A DNA stretch of 48,552 bases. Origin: Porticoccaceae bacterium. GTDB taxonomy: Bacteria; Pseudomonadota; Gammaproteobacteria; Pseudomonadales; Porticoccaceae. The stretch covers positions 1-48,552 of the forward strand of contig JALOAH010000021.1 in the NCBI GenBank assembly GCA_023228865.1, read 5' to 3'. The position numbers were made by a program, and so were the translations under genes. Under the pieces are notes generated by a model. That model had not been told where the DNA came from and did not search any database. It was given only the letters and a program-made list of their open reading frames with translations. Shown here piece after piece: positions 27,500-38,102 of the stretch (its first letter is position 1; every line of letters begins with the position of its first letter).

Positions 27500-27832
27500 A
27501 TGAAAAAATTACTGGTTACCTGTATTGCCTGCATCATGAGTTCCGGAGCCTTTGCGGCTCTTTGCTGGTATGACAATGGCGATGGCACCAAAACCTGCAA
27601 ACAGGGCGGGTTGGCCTGTACGGACTCATCGGCGACAAAATGCTCTGTTGAAGGTGAGACCGTGCCCAAGCTCGTTGGCAATGCCGAACCGCGGCCAACG
27701 CCAAAAGCAGTAAGGGAAAAGGCCTCTGAAAATCTCAATAAAGATGCCCCCGCTGCCACCCCTGGGGAAAAGAATCCGCTCCACGAGGGAAGCACCGCGA
27801 CAAAGACCAGCCCTCTTCACAGTGAAGAATAA
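27500..27832 (+). CDS. Small Cys-containing exported protein of unknown function
   Basis: 110-aa protein with signal peptide MKKLLVTCIACIMSSGAFA. The mature N-terminus has four cysteines in LCWYDNGDGTKTCKQGGLACTDSSATKC, probably two disulfides. A low-complexity Pro/Ala/Lys tail follows. The ribosome site GAGGATAAACA-ATG is good. It lies between the terminator at 27353-27384 and the metal-efflux genes in the same direction. Family not recognised. Confidence 0.65.
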   Translation: MKKLLVTCIACIMSSGAFAALCWYDNGDGTKTCKQGGLACTDSSATKCSVEGETVPKLVGNAEPRPTPKAVREKASENLNKDAPAATPGEKNPLHEGSTATKTSPLHSEE

Positions 27833-27972
27833 GGGTGCAGTGAAGAATAAAGTACAGGGAAGAATAAATTTGCCGGTATTTGCCGCCTGTCTGTGCCCGT
27901 AAAACCTGGGGTTATGGTTTGGTTTATGCTGTTGCAGTGGCGCACAGGTGGCTATTCCACTAGAATCAAGGC

Positions 27973-28338
27973 ATGCGCGCATTTACGGTCTTATTGTTTT
28001 GTCTCGCCATCGCTTGTCAAAGCGTTGCCGCCGCGCGCGCCGTTGACAAACACTGCACCATGGCAATGGTGCAGGATGGTCACGGCGACATGCATGCAGA
28101 GATGATGGCCAGCGTTGACAGCGATCACGGTGATTGCTGCAACGACGCGGAGACTGCAGCAAAAACCGGCAAAATGTGCAAAAGCGCGCAGAGCTGCAAT
28201 CTTTCCCAGATGTTTACTCTGGCCTCCTTTCACGCCTTGATTGAAGTGCCCTTTAGTCTGTTGCCGGCAACCATGACGAAAGCCTTTGTTCCCCCTTCCT
28301 CCCCTGGAGAAATCTGGCGTCCCCCCAGCCACAGCTGA
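27973..28338 (+). CDS. Met/His/Cys-rich exported protein heading the Cus operon
   Basis: 121-aa protein with a signal peptide (MRAFTVLLFCLAIACQSVAAARA). A metal-ligand-rich stretch follows (HCTMAMVQDGHGDMHAEMMASVDSDHGDCC, then KMCKSAQSC): many Met, His and Cys within 60 residues. A hydrophobic segment near residues 80-100 precedes a Pro-rich end. Proteins of this size and composition often precede copper- or silver-efflux genes and probably bind the metal in the periplasm. It lies 105 bases upstream of the TolC-family gene. No strong ribosome site is visible. Function is inferred from composition and context. Confidence 0.65.
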   Translation: MRAFTVLLFCLAIACQSVAAARAVDKHCTMAMVQDGHGDMHAEMMASVDSDHGDCCNDAETAAKTGKMCKSAQSCNLSQMFTLASFHALIEVPFSLLPATMTKAFVPPSSPGEIWRPPSHS

Positions 28339-28443
28339 ATTCTGTTGTTTGTGTCTCGTCTCGGAGCGCTGTTGATCACGGCGTTCTGAAACCCTGACTG
28401 GCGGTTGCCTGCGCGGTGCCGCCGACTACTGCGGATTTAGTTT

Positions 28444-29799
28444 ATGTCTTATTTATGTATTGGCGCGATTGCGCTGCGAAAAACTGTGCTGTTGGTTTGG
28501 CAAATTGGCCTCTTAATGGTTGTGTTTGTCAGCGCTGTGCAGGGATCGTCCCTGGAATCCCTGCCGCCACTGTCACTGGAGGCGGCGTTGCGGGAAGCGG
28601 AGAGCCGTTCCCAGGCGCTGGTGGCTGAGGATGCCGCCGCCTTTAGCGCCCGTGAAATGGCAGTGAATGCCAAGCAGTTACCGGATCCAACCCTGGGTCT
28701 GGCGATCAATAACCTGCCTGTGGAAGGGACTTCAGCCTACAGGTTTAATGATGATGATATGACCATGACTTCTATCAGCATCAGCCAAACCTTTACCCGC
28801 GTCGATAAGCGCCGCGCCCGGGAAGAGATGTTTGTGCGGGAGGCGGAGAGCGCAGAAGCTTCCTATGCGCTGGCATTGAGGAATTTGCGCAGGAATACGG
28901 CTCTGGCCTGGTTCGACCGTTATTTTCAGCAGCAGATGGTTGAACTATTGTCGAGCCAGCGCGCCGAAGCGCGTTTACAGGTGGACGCCGCCAAGGCCGC
29001 CTACCGCGCCGGGCGCGGCTTGGAGGCGGACATTTTTCTCGCCGAAACCAGTGTCGCAAGTATTGAAGACCGCATCCTGGCGGCTCAGGCGCAACTCGAT
29101 AATGCCGTGGTGACATTGTCGCGCTGGGTGGGTGATCTCGCCGTGAGTCCCCTTGGCAGCAGACCCGCCTTGTCGCAAAGCCGCTATGGTGAGCAGGATC
29201 TGGAGCACGGCATCAATCAGCACCCCGATATTGTCTGGATGGCGACACAAGAGTCCCAGGCGCTGGCGGCGGCAGAAGTTGCCCGCCAGGAAAAGCGCAG
29301 CGACTGGAATCTGTCGTTGATGTACAGCCAGCGCGGCGACGATTTTGCCAATATGGTGTCGGTGGAGGTCAGTGCACCACTGCAGTGGCATCAGCGCAAC
29401 CGTCAGGATCGCGTCATTGCCGCCGAGCTGGCAAAGGCCGATCAGGCGCGGGCAGAACGGCGGGAGCGGGTTCGCGAGCACCTCGCTGAAACCCGGCGCT
29501 GGTTCATCGCCTGGCGCAGCTATCTGGGACGTCTCGACCATTTTGATACCCGCTTGATTCCCCTGGCGCAGGAGCGCACCCGTGCAGCACTGGCGGCATA
29601 CCGGGGAGGGCAGGGAAGTTTGGCGACGGTGATTGATGCGCGGCGCGCACAAATAGACACCCAGCTGGCGCGTCTTCAGGTCGAGATGGAAACTGCGCAG
29701 CTGTGGGTTGCCCTTGAATTTCTCACCCTTCCCGACAATGCCCCCGGCGCACAGACCGCGGCGATGGCCTCAGTGCCATCTGAAACCCTGGAGCAATAA
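28444..29799 (+). CDS. cusC: TolC-family outer-membrane channel of copper/silver efflux system (CusC-like)
   Basis: 451-aa TolC/OprM-type outer-membrane efflux protein. It has an N-terminal signal region (VWQIGLLMVVFVSAVQG) and the repeated long-helix pattern of the family, e.g. LSLEAALREAESRSQALVAEDAAAFSAREMAVNAKQLPDP, LQVDAAKAAYRAGRGLEADIFLAETSVASIEDRI and TRAALAAYRGGQGSLATVIDARRAQIDTQLARLQVE. It forms the exit duct of the pump. The start is ATG 28444 by signal-peptide position, without a strong ribosome site; a shorter start within the signal peptide is possible. The next gene begins 3 bases after its stop. Cu/Ag specificity is taken from cusB and cusA. Confidence 0.88.
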   Translation: MSYLCIGAIALRKTVLLVWQIGLLMVVFVSAVQGSSLESLPPLSLEAALREAESRSQALVAEDAAAFSAREMAVNAKQLPDPTLGLAINNLPVEGTSAYRFNDDDMTMTSISISQTFTRVDKRRAREEMFVREAESAEASYALALRNLRRNTALAWFDRYFQQQMVELLSSQRAEARLQVDAAKAAYRAGRGLEADIFLAETSVASIEDRILAAQAQLDNAVVTLSRWVGDLAVSPLGSRPALSQSRYGEQDLEHGINQHPDIVWMATQESQALAAAEVARQEKRSDWNLSLMYSQRGDDFANMVSVEVSAPLQWHQRNRQDRVIAAELAKADQARAERRERVREHLAETRRWFIAWRSYLGRLDHFDTRLIPLAQERTRAALAAYRGGQGSLATVIDARRAQIDTQLARLQVEMETAQLWVALEFLTLPDNAPGAQTAAMASVPSETLEQ

Positions 29800-29801
29800 C
29801 C

Positions 29802-31475
29802 ATGAACTCGAACAAGCTTGTTTTGGCTCTCCTTGTGGGCATTTTTCTGGTTGCCGGTGGCGTGGGTCTTTATCAGCTGGGTGTTCAACAGGGAGCGGCG
29901 CACCTCGCCGGGCATTTCCCGGATCAGTCTGGGGATACGGGAACGACAGTCGACCCTTCAACCTGGAGTATTGCCGAGGGCGAGGCCGCGACCCGGCGCC
30001 ACATCGAGGCTGGCCTCAAGAGCGGCCAGATAGATCCGTTCACCGGCCGCAAAATTCTCTACTATCAAGACCCGATGATGCCGGGGAAAAAATTCGAATC
30101 CCCGGGTAAGTCCCCCTATATGGACATGATGCTGGTGCCCGTTTATGGCGGCGGTGCTGGCAAGCAGGCCGGTGCGGCAGAGGCTGAGACTGTCACCATT
30201 AGCCCGCGAATACAGCAAAATATTGGCATGCGCACGGCGCCAGCGGCGATGGGCACCATAACGCCGGAGGTTGTCGCCGTTGGCACCATTGCCTGGAATG
30301 AGCGGGATCAGGTCAACATTCAGGCTCGCGCCCTCGGCTATGTGGAAAAGCTTCATGTGGATGCCAGGCTGGATACCGTCACCGCCGGGCAGCCATTGCT
30401 TGATCTCTATGTGCCCGGCTGGGTGGCCGTGCAGGAAGAGTTTTTAGCGGTGCAGCGCATGGCGGGCGCGGGCATCGACGAATTGCTTGCCGCCAGCCGC
30501 AGTCGCATGCGCCAAAGCGGCATGACGGCCGCGCAAATTCGCCTGGTGGAAACCACGGGCAGCGTGCAAACCCGGTTGACCCTGAAATCCCCCGTTGCTG
30601 GCGTTGTCACTGAATTGTACGCCAGAGAGGGCATGACCGTTACCCCTGGCCAGACAATGGTGCGCATCAATGATCTCGACCGGGTCTGGGTCGATGCGGA
30701 AATCCCCGAAAGCCAGGCAGCGCTCCTCGAGCCTGGAGATGGCGTGAAGGCCACAACTCCCGCCCTTCCCGGCATTATTTTTAGCGGCGCGGTGGACGCC
30801 CTGTTACCCGAGGTGAGCCCGGACACCCGCACCCTCAAAGCCCGCATGGTGCTGGACAATTCCGCTGGTCGCCTGGCGCCGGGCATGTTTGTCGACATGA
30901 GGGTGGCGGGCAAATCCAGGGAGAAAACCCTGCTCGTGCCCAGCGCAGCAGTGATCAGAACCGGCAAGCGCAGCCTGGTGATGGTGGCCGAAGAGGGGGG
31001 ATACTTTCGCCCGGTGGAGGTTATTACCGGTCTTGAGGCGAACGGCCAGATTGAAATCAGGCAGGGTTTGCAGGCGGGACAAGGGATTGTGGTGTCGGGG
31101 CAGTTTTTGGTGGATTCCGAAGCCAGCCTCCAGGGGGTGGAGGCGCGACTTGGCGCGGCGGAACTGTCCCCTGGTGAGGCAATGGCAGAGTCCGGCAGCC
31201 ATGAATCAGCTGGACATGGCGAGAATCACCATGTTACCCAGGCGCTGGTAGAGGCCGTACAGGGCAATATTGTCACGCTCACCCATCCGAAAATACCCAG
31301 TCTGCAATGGCCGGCCATGACCATGGATTTTGGCCTCGCCCCTGAGTTGGATGCAAGTACCTTGGCCGCGGGGCAGAACGTCGAGATCGAGTTTCGCCTC
31401 CAAACCGGGGCGCCGCCTCTTATTGTCGCCATCAAGCCCGTCTCGGCGGCTCGGGAAACAGGAGGTGCGCAATGA
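29802..31475 (+). CDS. cusB: CusB-like RND periplasmic adaptor with fused CusF-type C-terminal domain
   Basis: 557-aa membrane-fusion protein. An N-terminal membrane anchor (residues 6-22) is followed by a heavy-metal-binding YHS-like domain (85-116: [29 protein letters not shown]). Next come the barrel-sandwich/alpha-hairpin adaptor core (about 135-440). The C-terminal CusF-type domain (about 480-550) has His495, Trp503, Met506 and Met508, with exactly the spacing of E. coli CusF H36/W44/M47/M49, the Cu(I)/Ag(I) site with its cation-pi tryptophan. E. coli encodes CusF as a separate chaperone, so this is a natural fusion. It overlaps cusA by 4 bases (ATGA). Confidence 0.95.
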   Translation: MNSNKLVLALLVGIFLVAGGVGLYQLGVQQGAAHLAGHFPDQSGDTGTTVDPSTWSIAEGEAATRRHIEAGLKSGQIDPFTGRKILYYQDPMMPGKKFESPGKSPYMDMMLVPVYGGGAGKQAGAAEAETVTISPRIQQNIGMRTAPAAMGTITPEVVAVGTIAWNERDQVNIQARALGYVEKLHVDARLDTVTAGQPLLDLYVPGWVAVQEEFLAVQRMAGAGIDELLAASRSRMRQSGMTAAQIRLVETTGSVQTRLTLKSPVAGVVTELYAREGMTVTPGQTMVRINDLDRVWVDAEIPESQAALLEPGDGVKATTPALPGIIFSGAVDALLPEVSPDTRTLKARMVLDNSAGRLAPGMFVDMRVAGKSREKTLLVPSAAVIRTGKRSLVMVAEEGGYFRPVEVITGLEANGQIEIRQGLQAGQGIVVSGQFLVDSEASLQGVEARLGAAELSPGEAMAESGSHESAGHGENHHVTQALVEAVQGNIVTLTHPKIPSLQWPAMTMDFGLAPELDASTLAAGQNVEIEFRLQTGAPPLIVAIKPVSAARETGGAQ

Positions 31476-34400
31476 TCGCTCGCCTTATTCGCTGGTCCAT
31501 CGGCAATCGCATACTGGTGCTGCTGGCGACGCTGGTGATAACCGTGTGGGGGCTGGTTTCCCTGTCGCGTACGCCCCTGGATGCCCTCCCGGATCTGTCC
31601 GATGTTCAGGTGATTATTCGCACCAGCTGGCCCGGGCAGGCGCCACAGCTGGTGGAGGATCAGATAACCTATCCCCTCACCACCACCATGCTGTCAGTGC
31701 CGGGAGCCAAGGCAGTGCGCGGTCTGTCCTTTTTCGGCGACAGCTATGTCTACGTTCTCTTTGATGACGGCACCGACCTCTACTGGGCGCGCAGTCGAGT
31801 ACTGGAATATCTCAATCAGGTTCAGGGGCGCCTGCCGCAAACCGCCAGCTCCGCCATCGGTCCCGACGCCACCGGGGTGGGCTGGATCTATCAATATGCC
31901 CTGGTGGACAGATCGGGTCGCCAGGATCTTGCCCAGCTGCGGGCGTTGCAGGACTGGTTCCTCAAGTTTGAATTGAAAACCGTGGCCAATGTTGCCGAGG
32001 TGGCCACCGTGGGCGGCATGGCGCGCCAGTACCAGGTGGTTGTCGACCCCTACAAACTCGCCGCTTACAACATTCCCCTCAGCGCCGTGGTGTCTGCCAT
32101 TAACAGGGGTAATCAGGAGGCCGGCGGCTCTGTGCTGGAAATGGCTGAGGCCGAATACATGGTGCGCGCTTCCGGTTATTTGCAAACCCTGGATGATTTT
32201 AAAGCCATTCCCCTGCTGACCACTGCGGCGGGGGTGCCGGTGCGCCTCAAGGATGTGGCCACCGTGCAGATAGGCCCGGATATGCGCCGGGGAATCGGTG
32301 AGCTCGATGGTATTGGCGAAGCGGTGGGCGGTGTGATTGTGATGCGATCCGGCAAAAACGCCCTCACCACCATTGCTGCTGTCAAGGACAAGCTTGCCAG
32401 TCTGCAAAAGAGTCTTCCCGAGGGTGTGGAAATTGTTCCCGTTTATGACCGCTCCGGTCTTATTGAACGGGCGGTGGCCAATCTCAGTGAAAAACTGCTT
32501 GAAGAATTTATTGTCGTCGCCCTGGTGTGCGGAATTTTTCTTTTTCATCTGCGCTCGGCGTTTGTCGCCATTATTTCCCTGCCCCTGGGTATTTTGATGG
32601 CGTTTATGGTGATGCACTGGCAGGGGATTAACGCCAATATCATGTCCTTGGGGGGCATTGCCATTGCGGTGGGCGCCATGGTGGATGCGGCGGTGGTGAT
32701 GATTGAAAATGCCCACAAGCACCTGGAGCGCTGGAGCCATGATCATCCCCATGAAGCCCTGCGCGGTGACGCCCGCTGGCGCGTAATTGCCGATGCCGCC
32801 GTGGAGGTGGGGCCGGCGCTGTTCTTTTCACTGTTGATTATCACCCTGTCTTTTGTTCCGGTGTTTACCCTGGAGGCTCAGGAGGGGCGGCTGTTTTCCC
32901 CGTTGGCGTTTACCAAAACCTATGCCATGGCCGCTGCCGCCGGGCTGGCGGTGACCCTGGTGCCGGTGCTGATGGGGTATTTGATTCGCGGCCGTATTCC
33001 TGCAGAGCGCGCCAACCCCCTCAACCGCTGGTTGATTGCCGCCTATCAGCCATTATTGAACAGGGTGTTGCGATTTCCCGTTGCCACCCTGGTGATTGCC
33101 GCGCTGTTGTTGCTGTCGTGCCTGTGGCCGTTGCGCCAGCTCGGCAGTGAATTCATGCCGGCCATGGATGAAGGCGATCTGCTTTATATGCCCAGTGCCC
33201 TGCCCGGACTTTCCGTTGGCAAGGTGGCGGAGCTGTTGCAACAGACCGACCGCCTGATCAAATCTGTACCCGAGGTTAAAACCGTCTACGGTAAAGCGGG
33301 GCGGGCGGATACGGCGACAGACCCGGCGCCGATGGAGATGTTTGAAACCACCATTCAGTTCAAACCCCGCGACCAGTGGCGCCCCGGCATGACCACGGAG
33401 AAACTCATGGCGGAGCTGGATCGCGCCGTGCAGGTGCCGGGGTTGACCAATATTTGGGTGCCACCCATTCGCAACCGCCTCGACATGCTTGCCACGGGCA
33501 TCAAAAGCCCTGTGGGAATCAAGGTTCTCGGCGCCGATCTCGCGGTTATCGACAGGCTCGGCGCCGAGGTTGAGGCCATTGTCAAAGAGGTGCCTGGAGT
33601 TTCCAGCGCCTTTGCCGAGCGTTTGACCGGTGGCCGCTATGTGGATGTGGATATTGATCGCGATGCCGCCGCCCGCTACGGACTCAATATTGCCGATATT
33701 CAGACCATTATCAGTTCCGCAGTGGGCGGCATGAACATTGGTGAAACCGTGGAAGGTTTACAGCGTTTTGCCATCAATGTGCGCTACCCCCGGGAAAGTC
33801 GCGATTCTCTGGCGGCGCTGCGTTCCCTGCCTATGGTTACCGCTCGCGGTCAGCAGTTGCTGCTGTCCGATGTCGCGAACATTGGCATCAGCGCGGGTCC
33901 TCCCATGCTGCGCAGCGAAAATTCTCGGCTCGCCGGTTTCGTCTATGTGGACATTCGCGGCCGCGATCTCGGTTCTGCGGTGAAGGACATGCAGCGGGCT
34001 GTCGCGGAACAACTGGATCTGCCTCCCGGTTATTCCCTGTCCTGGTCCGGGCAGTTTGAATATCTCGAGCGCGCCACTGCCAAACTGGCTCTGGTGGTGC
34101 CTTTTACCCTGCTGATTATTGGGGTATTGCTGTACCTGGCGTTTCGGGATTTTGCCGAGGCGTTGCTGATTATGGCGACCTTGCCCTTTGCCCTGGTGGG
34201 AGGGATCTGGCTGCTTTATCTGCTCGATTTCAATCTGTCGGTGGCCGCCGTGGTTGGCTTTCTTGCCCTCGCCGGAGTGGCGGCGGAATTCGGTGTGATT
34301 ATGCTGCTTTACCTGAAGCAGGCGTGGAATAAGCGGTTGCATGAGGGCAGGGAATCTGAAGACGATCTGCTCGACGCGATTCGCGAAGGTGCGGTGTTGA

Positions 34401-34588
34401 GGGTGCGCCCCAAGGCCATGACGGCGGCGGTTATTCTTGCGGGTTTGCTGCCCATCATGCTGGGCAGCGGCACCGGCAGCGAGGTGATGCAGAGGATCGC
34501 GGCGCCCATGGTGGGCGGCATGATCACCGCGCCCCTGTTGTCAATGCTGGTGATTCCTGCGATTTACCTGTTGATGCGACGCAGATGA
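31472..34588 (+). CDS. cusA: CusA-type Cu(I)/Ag(I) RND efflux pump
   Basis: 1038-aa heavy-metal RND permease with 12 membrane helices, driven by the proton gradient. It aligns closely with E. coli CusA throughout. The three methionines that bind Cu(I)/Ag(I) are present at identical numbers: Met573 (EGDLLYMPS), Met623 (APMEMFETT) and Met672 ([10 protein letters not shown]). The membrane proton-relay region is [28 protein letters not shown]. These features argue for monovalent copper or silver rather than Zn/Co/Cd export by CzcA. It starts in a 4-base overlap with cusB and ends the operon. No cusRS genes lie nearby. Confidence 0.96.
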   Translation: MIARLIRWSIGNRILVLLATLVITVWGLVSLSRTPLDALPDLSDVQVIIRTSWPGQAPQLVEDQITYPLTTTMLSVPGAKAVRGLSFFGDSYVYVLFDDGTDLYWARSRVLEYLNQVQGRLPQTASSAIGPDATGVGWIYQYALVDRSGRQDLAQLRALQDWFLKFELKTVANVAEVATVGGMARQYQVVVDPYKLAAYNIPLSAVVSAINRGNQEAGGSVLEMAEAEYMVRASGYLQTLDDFKAIPLLTTAAGVPVRLKDVATVQIGPDMRRGIGELDGIGEAVGGVIVMRSGKNALTTIAAVKDKLASLQKSLPEGVEIVPVYDRSGLIERAVANLSEKLLEEFIVVALVCGIFLFHLRSAFVAIISLPLGILMAFMVMHWQGINANIMSLGGIAIAVGAMVDAAVVMIENAHKHLERWSHDHPHEALRGDARWRVIADAAVEVGPALFFSLLIITLSFVPVFTLEAQEGRLFSPLAFTKTYAMAAAAGLAVTLVPVLMGYLIRGRIPAERANPLNRWLIAAYQPLLNRVLRFPVATLVIAALLLLSCLWPLRQLGSEFMPAMDEGDLLYMPSALPGLSVGKVAELLQQTDRLIKSVPEVKTVYGKAGRADTATDPAPMEMFETTIQFKPRDQWRPGMTTEKLMAELDRAVQVPGLTNIWVPPIRNRLDMLATGIKSPVGIKVLGADLAVIDRLGAEVEAIVKEVPGVSSAFAERLTGGRYVDVDIDRDAAARYGLNIADIQTIISSAVGGMNIGETVEGLQRFAINVRYPRESRDSLAALRSLPMVTARGQQLLLSDVANIGISAGPPMLRSENSRLAGFVYVDIRGRDLGSAVKDMQRAVAEQLDLPPGYSLSWSGQFEYLERATAKLALVVPFTLLIIGVLLYLAFRDFAEALLIMATLPFALVGGIWLLYLLDFNLSVAAVVGFLALAGVAAEFGVIMLLYLKQAWNKRLHEGRESEDDLLDAIREGAVLRVRPKAMTAAVILAGLLPIMLGSGTGSEVMQRIAAPMVGGMITAPLLSMLVIPAIYLLMRRR

Positions 34589-34597
34589 CGCCAGATT

Positions 34598-34665
34598 ATC
34601 GCTTGCAGGCAAGCTCCTACGAAAAAAATCCGCGTTATTCGTAGTAGCCGGGCGCCCCGGCGATG
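34598..34665. repeat. REP pair with GTAG foot
   Basis: ATCGCTTGCAGGCAAGCTCCTAC (34598-34620) has the plan ATCGC-palindrome-CTAC. A second unit of the same plan is read on the other strand at 34641-34665 (GTAGTAGCCGGGCGCCCCGGCGAT). The two units face each other across about 20 bases. GTAG at the foot of a hairpin is the hallmark of RAYT-associated REP sequences. They lie between convergent cusA and the histidine-kinase gene and may also terminate transcription. Confidence 0.65.
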
Positions 34666-34688
34666 GGTTTAACTTTTCCTGCGCTTTT

Positions 34689-37600
34689 TTAGGTATCTGC
34701 GCCGTTGTCCAGCAACTTTCTTAATTTTATCGCCAGCTCCTGGCGGCGATAGGGTTTGCTCAACAGCTGGACGCCGGGGTCGAGACGGCCGTGGTGGACA
34801 ATGGCGTTTTCGGTATAGCCAGAGGTGAACAGGGTTTTTAGGCCGGGGCGCAGCTGCTGAGCCTTGTCTGCCAATTGGCGGCCATTAATGCCGGTCATGA
34901 TGACGTCGGTAAAGAGCAGGTCGATGCTATGGGTGTCGCCGAGAATCTGCAGCGCTTCAGCACCGGAACTGGCGCTGGTGACCTCATAGCCCAGGCCTTT
35001 GAGAAGGGCGATGACGTGATCCCGCACCAGGTCGTCGTCTTCCACCACCAGAATATGTTCGCTGCCTCCGGCAATCATCGGTTCCATGGCCGATCCTGGA
35101 ATCATTTCGCCGCTGGCGTTGGCGCGGGGGAAATACAGCTTGACGGTGGTGCCCTCGCCAGGTTCGGAGTAAATTTTGGCGTGTCCGCCGGACTGTTTGA
35201 CAAAGCCATAGACCATGCTGAGACCGAGGCCGCTGCCTTTGCCCACCTGTTTGGTGGTGAAGAAGGGATCAAATGCCTGGGTCATGGTGTCGGCAGCCAT
35301 GCCCACCCCCGTATCCGATACCGACATCATCACATACTGACCGGGGTTGACCTCCTGATGTCTGCTGGCATAGTCGTCGTCGAGCATGGTGTTGGCGGTT
35401 TCGATGGTGAGGCGGCCGCCCTCGGGCATGGCGTCCCTGGCGTTGATGGCGAGATTGAGCAGTGCTGATTCCAGTTGCCCGGGATCCACCTCGGCAATCC
35501 ACAATCCTCCGGCGCGAACCATTTCGATATCGATATTTTCTTTGAGGGTGCGCCTCAGCATGGTTTCCATGTCGCAGACAAGGCGATTAATATCCAGCAG
35601 TCTGGGCTCAAGAGCCTGACGGCGGGCGAAGGCGAGCAGGCGGTTGGTGAGTTCGGCGCCTCTCTCCGCCGCGGTGGCGGTCATTTCCGCGAGAAGGCGC
35701 AGCTGTTGCTGGCCGGTGAGTTGTTCCGCGAGAAGCTCGGCATTGCCGAGAATCACAGTGAGCAGATTGTTGAAGTCGTGGGCGACACCGCCAGTGAGTT
35801 GACCCATGGCTTCCATTTTTTGCGAGTGGCGGAGCCGGTCGGCCATTTCGAGGCGCTCGGTAATGTCCTGCATGCTGCCCACCATGCGCACAGCTTTGCC
35901 GTTTGTATCGCGGATAACAAAGCCGCGATCAATCACCGCCACCGCTTTGCCGTCGGCGTGAATAAATCGGTATTCGTGCTGCCATTTGCTGTCGTTGCCG
36001 GCGATCACCTGGTGAATGCTGTCGAGAACGCGCTCTTTGTCGTCGAGATGAATGCGATTGCTCCAGGAGTCGGCTCCCGCTTCCATGTCATCGGGGGCAT
36101 AGCCAAATATGGTTTTCAGCGCCTCGTTCCACCACACTCGATTGTTGACCAGATCCCAGTCCCAAATAACATCGTTGGTGGCTCTGGCCACCAGTTGAAA
36201 GCGCTCTTCGTTGATTTTTGCGGTTTGTTCGGCGGCCTTGCGTTCACTGATATCCCTTTGGACGGCAACAAAATGGCTGGGCTTGCCGCTGCCGTTGGCG
36301 AGGGGAACTATATCCAGTTCGAGCCAGAACGGCTCGCCGCTTTTGGTGTAGTTGATCAGCTCCGAGCGCACCGGCTCGACTGTTGTCAGAGCGTTGCGAA
36401 TGCGGTCAAGTTCACTGCGCTGGGTGTCCTTGCCCTGGAGGATGCGCGGCGTTTTGCCGAGAACCTCTTCGCGGCTGAAGCCGGTTTTTCTGACAAAAGC
36501 GTCGTTGATGTAGACAATTTTGGGGCCGTCGGGGGCATCGATAGTATCCGCCTCAGTGATCACCAGAATATCGTTCTGGTGGGAGACGGCCGCTTCCAGC
36601 AGGCGCAACTGCTCATCCCGGATTTTGGCTTCAGTGACGTCGCGGAAGTAGACGGCCAGCCCTTCATCGCTGGGGTGGGCATTGACGCTGAACCAGGTTT
36701 TCAGGGCGGGGGAGTAAGTGGTGAAATGAACAGCGGTGCCGCTGCTCGCAGCCTTGCGATATTGCTCAATAAAGGGCGCCAGGTTGGCGGCGTCGAACCT
36801 GTCGGCTATCAGCTGGCCAGCGAGATCGCCCTTGTCCTGTTGCATCAGTTGAGCGGCACGGTCGTTAAGGTAGACAAAGCGATAGTCTCTGTCGAGAACA
36901 AAAAAGGCATCGCTCATGCTGTCGAGGGTTTGGTGCAACCTTGTGGAGAGGTCGTCGGATTTTTTCTGGGCTTCAATCTGTTCGGTAATATTCTGAAGTG
37001 CGCCCCGCAGCGCACAAATATTGCCATTGTCGTCGTATTCGGGTTCGCCAATGACGCGACCCCAAATGCAGTTTCCCTTGGCGGTGATTAGCTGAAATGC
37101 CTGGTCAAAAGATTTGCCAAGGGTCTTGCAGGCGAAGAAAAGCTGCCACAGCTCCTGGCGGTGCTCTGGGGCAAAAAAACCGATGGCGTCATTGAGGGAA
37201 AGATGGTATTTGCCCTGATTGTCGGCGGTGACTTCGTGAATGGCGGCGGTCTCCTCAGACCATTCAACGCTTTCGCTTGCGATATCGACTCGCCAGCCCC
37301 CCAGGCGCGCGGCTCTGCCGGCAATGCGTTGAATGCTGGCCGCCGCCGCCAGTTGGGCGCTGGCCTCCACTTCCGCAGTGACATCCCTGAGTACGCCACT
37401 GAGCACGCGGCCTGCCTTGGTGGTGGTAAGTTCGCCAACGCCGCGAACATGAATGATGTTGCCGTCCGGGCGCACAGTCCGGTGTTGAAAATTGAAGTGG
37501 GATTTGGGCGCCGCCTCGTAAGCGGCGATGCGGGCGAACATTTCTTCCCGATCGTCCGGGTGGAGCAGGGCGCGAAAGGTTTTCTGGCCACTGGCAAAAT

Positions 37601-38102
37601 CTTTGGGGTCTACCCCGTACATGGCGTAAACGTTGTCGGACCAGGTTAATTCGCCGGTGTCCAGGTTTTGCTCCCAGGTGCCCAGGCTCAAGAGACGCTG
37701 GGTGGTGCGCAGGTTGGCTTCCTGCTGCTGAAGGCGTTCGTTGTTTTTGATCAGTTTGGTCACGTCCCTGGCGGAGACCAGTTCCGCCTTGAGACCCTGG
37801 TAGTCAACGGCGTGGGAGGTGATATCGACGAAAATGGTGTCTCCGGATTTGAGACGGTGAGTCCAGACACCGGCGTGATCCAGTCCGGTGGTTACCGAGG
37901 CCACATTGGCCAGCAGCTGCGGCATGTCTTCCTGTGGGCGAATATCGGCGATGGTCATGGCGAGAAACTCTTCCCTTGAGTAACCGTATTTGGCGATGGC
38001 GGCATTGTTGACAGCAAGAAATCTGAGACTGTCGCGGTCGTAGATCCAGAGGGGATCCGGGTGGCAGGTAAAAAGCATGTCGCTGTCAAGATCGATGGTC
38101 AT
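34689..38102 (-). CDS. Multi-PAS hybrid histidine kinase with receiver domain
   Basis: 1137-aa cytoplasmic hybrid kinase without membrane helices. Five to six PAS/PAC modules fill residues 1-755 (for example RDSLRFLAVNNAAIAKYGYSREEF, LDRDYRFVYLNDRAAQLM, KIVYINDAFVRKTGFSREEVLGK, the last resembling LOV/flavin PAS domains but without the NCRFLQ cysteine motif). The phosphoacceptor is His775 in GGVAHDFNNLLTVILGN. The ATPase has DTGVGMAADTM, FDPFFTTKQVGKGSGLGLSMVYGF. A C-terminal receiver (about 1015-1130) carries Asp1066 (LLFTDVIM). It overlaps the EAL gene by 4 bases and probably signals to it. The input signal is unknown; the PAS array suggests redox, light or small-ligand sensing. Confidence 0.92.
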   Translation of the reverse strand: MTIDLDSDMLFTCHPDPLWIYDRDSLRFLAVNNAAIAKYGYSREEFLAMTIADIRPQEDMPQLLANVASVTTGLDHAGVWTHRLKSGDTIFVDITSHAVDYQGLKAELVSARDVTKLIKNNERLQQQEANLRTTQRLLSLGTWEQNLDTGELTWSDNVYAMYGVDPKDFASGQKTFRALLHPDDREEMFARIAAYEAAPKSHFNFQHRTVRPDGNIIHVRGVGELTTTKAGRVLSGVLRDVTAEVEASAQLAAAASIQRIAGRAARLGGWRVDIASESVEWSEETAAIHEVTADNQGKYHLSLNDAIGFFAPEHRQELWQLFFACKTLGKSFDQAFQLITAKGNCIWGRVIGEPEYDDNGNICALRGALQNITEQIEAQKKSDDLSTRLHQTLDSMSDAFFVLDRDYRFVYLNDRAAQLMQQDKGDLAGQLIADRFDAANLAPFIEQYRKAASSGTAVHFTTYSPALKTWFSVNAHPSDEGLAVYFRDVTEAKIRDEQLRLLEAAVSHQNDILVITEADTIDAPDGPKIVYINDAFVRKTGFSREEVLGKTPRILQGKDTQRSELDRIRNALTTVEPVRSELINYTKSGEPFWLELDIVPLANGSGKPSHFVAVQRDISERKAAEQTAKINEERFQLVARATNDVIWDWDLVNNRVWWNEALKTIFGYAPDDMEAGADSWSNRIHLDDKERVLDSIHQVIAGNDSKWQHEYRFIHADGKAVAVIDRGFVIRDTNGKAVRMVGSMQDITERLEMADRLRHSQKMEAMGQLTGGVAHDFNNLLTVILGNAELLAEQLTGQQQLRLLAEMTATAAERGAELTNRLLAFARRQALEPRLLDINRLVCDMETMLRRTLKENIDIEMVRAGGLWIAEVDPGQLESALLNLAINARDAMPEGGRLTIETANTMLDDDYASRHQEVNPGQYVMMSVSDTGVGMAADTMTQAFDPFFTTKQVGKGSGLGLSMVYGFVKQSGGHAKIYSEPGEGTTVKLYFPRANASGEMIPGSAMEPMIAGGSEHILVVEDDDLVRDHVIALLKGLGYEVTSASSGAEALQILGDTHSIDLLFTDVIMTGINGRQLADKAQQLRPGLKTLFTSGYTENAIVHHGRLDPGVQLLSKPYRRQELAIKLRKLLDNGADT

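Noticed and set aside
35475..37091. Long antisense open frame opposite the hybrid kinase gene
   Set aside because: Same reason: the sense strand carries complete PAS, kinase and receiver domains; the antisense product matches nothing.
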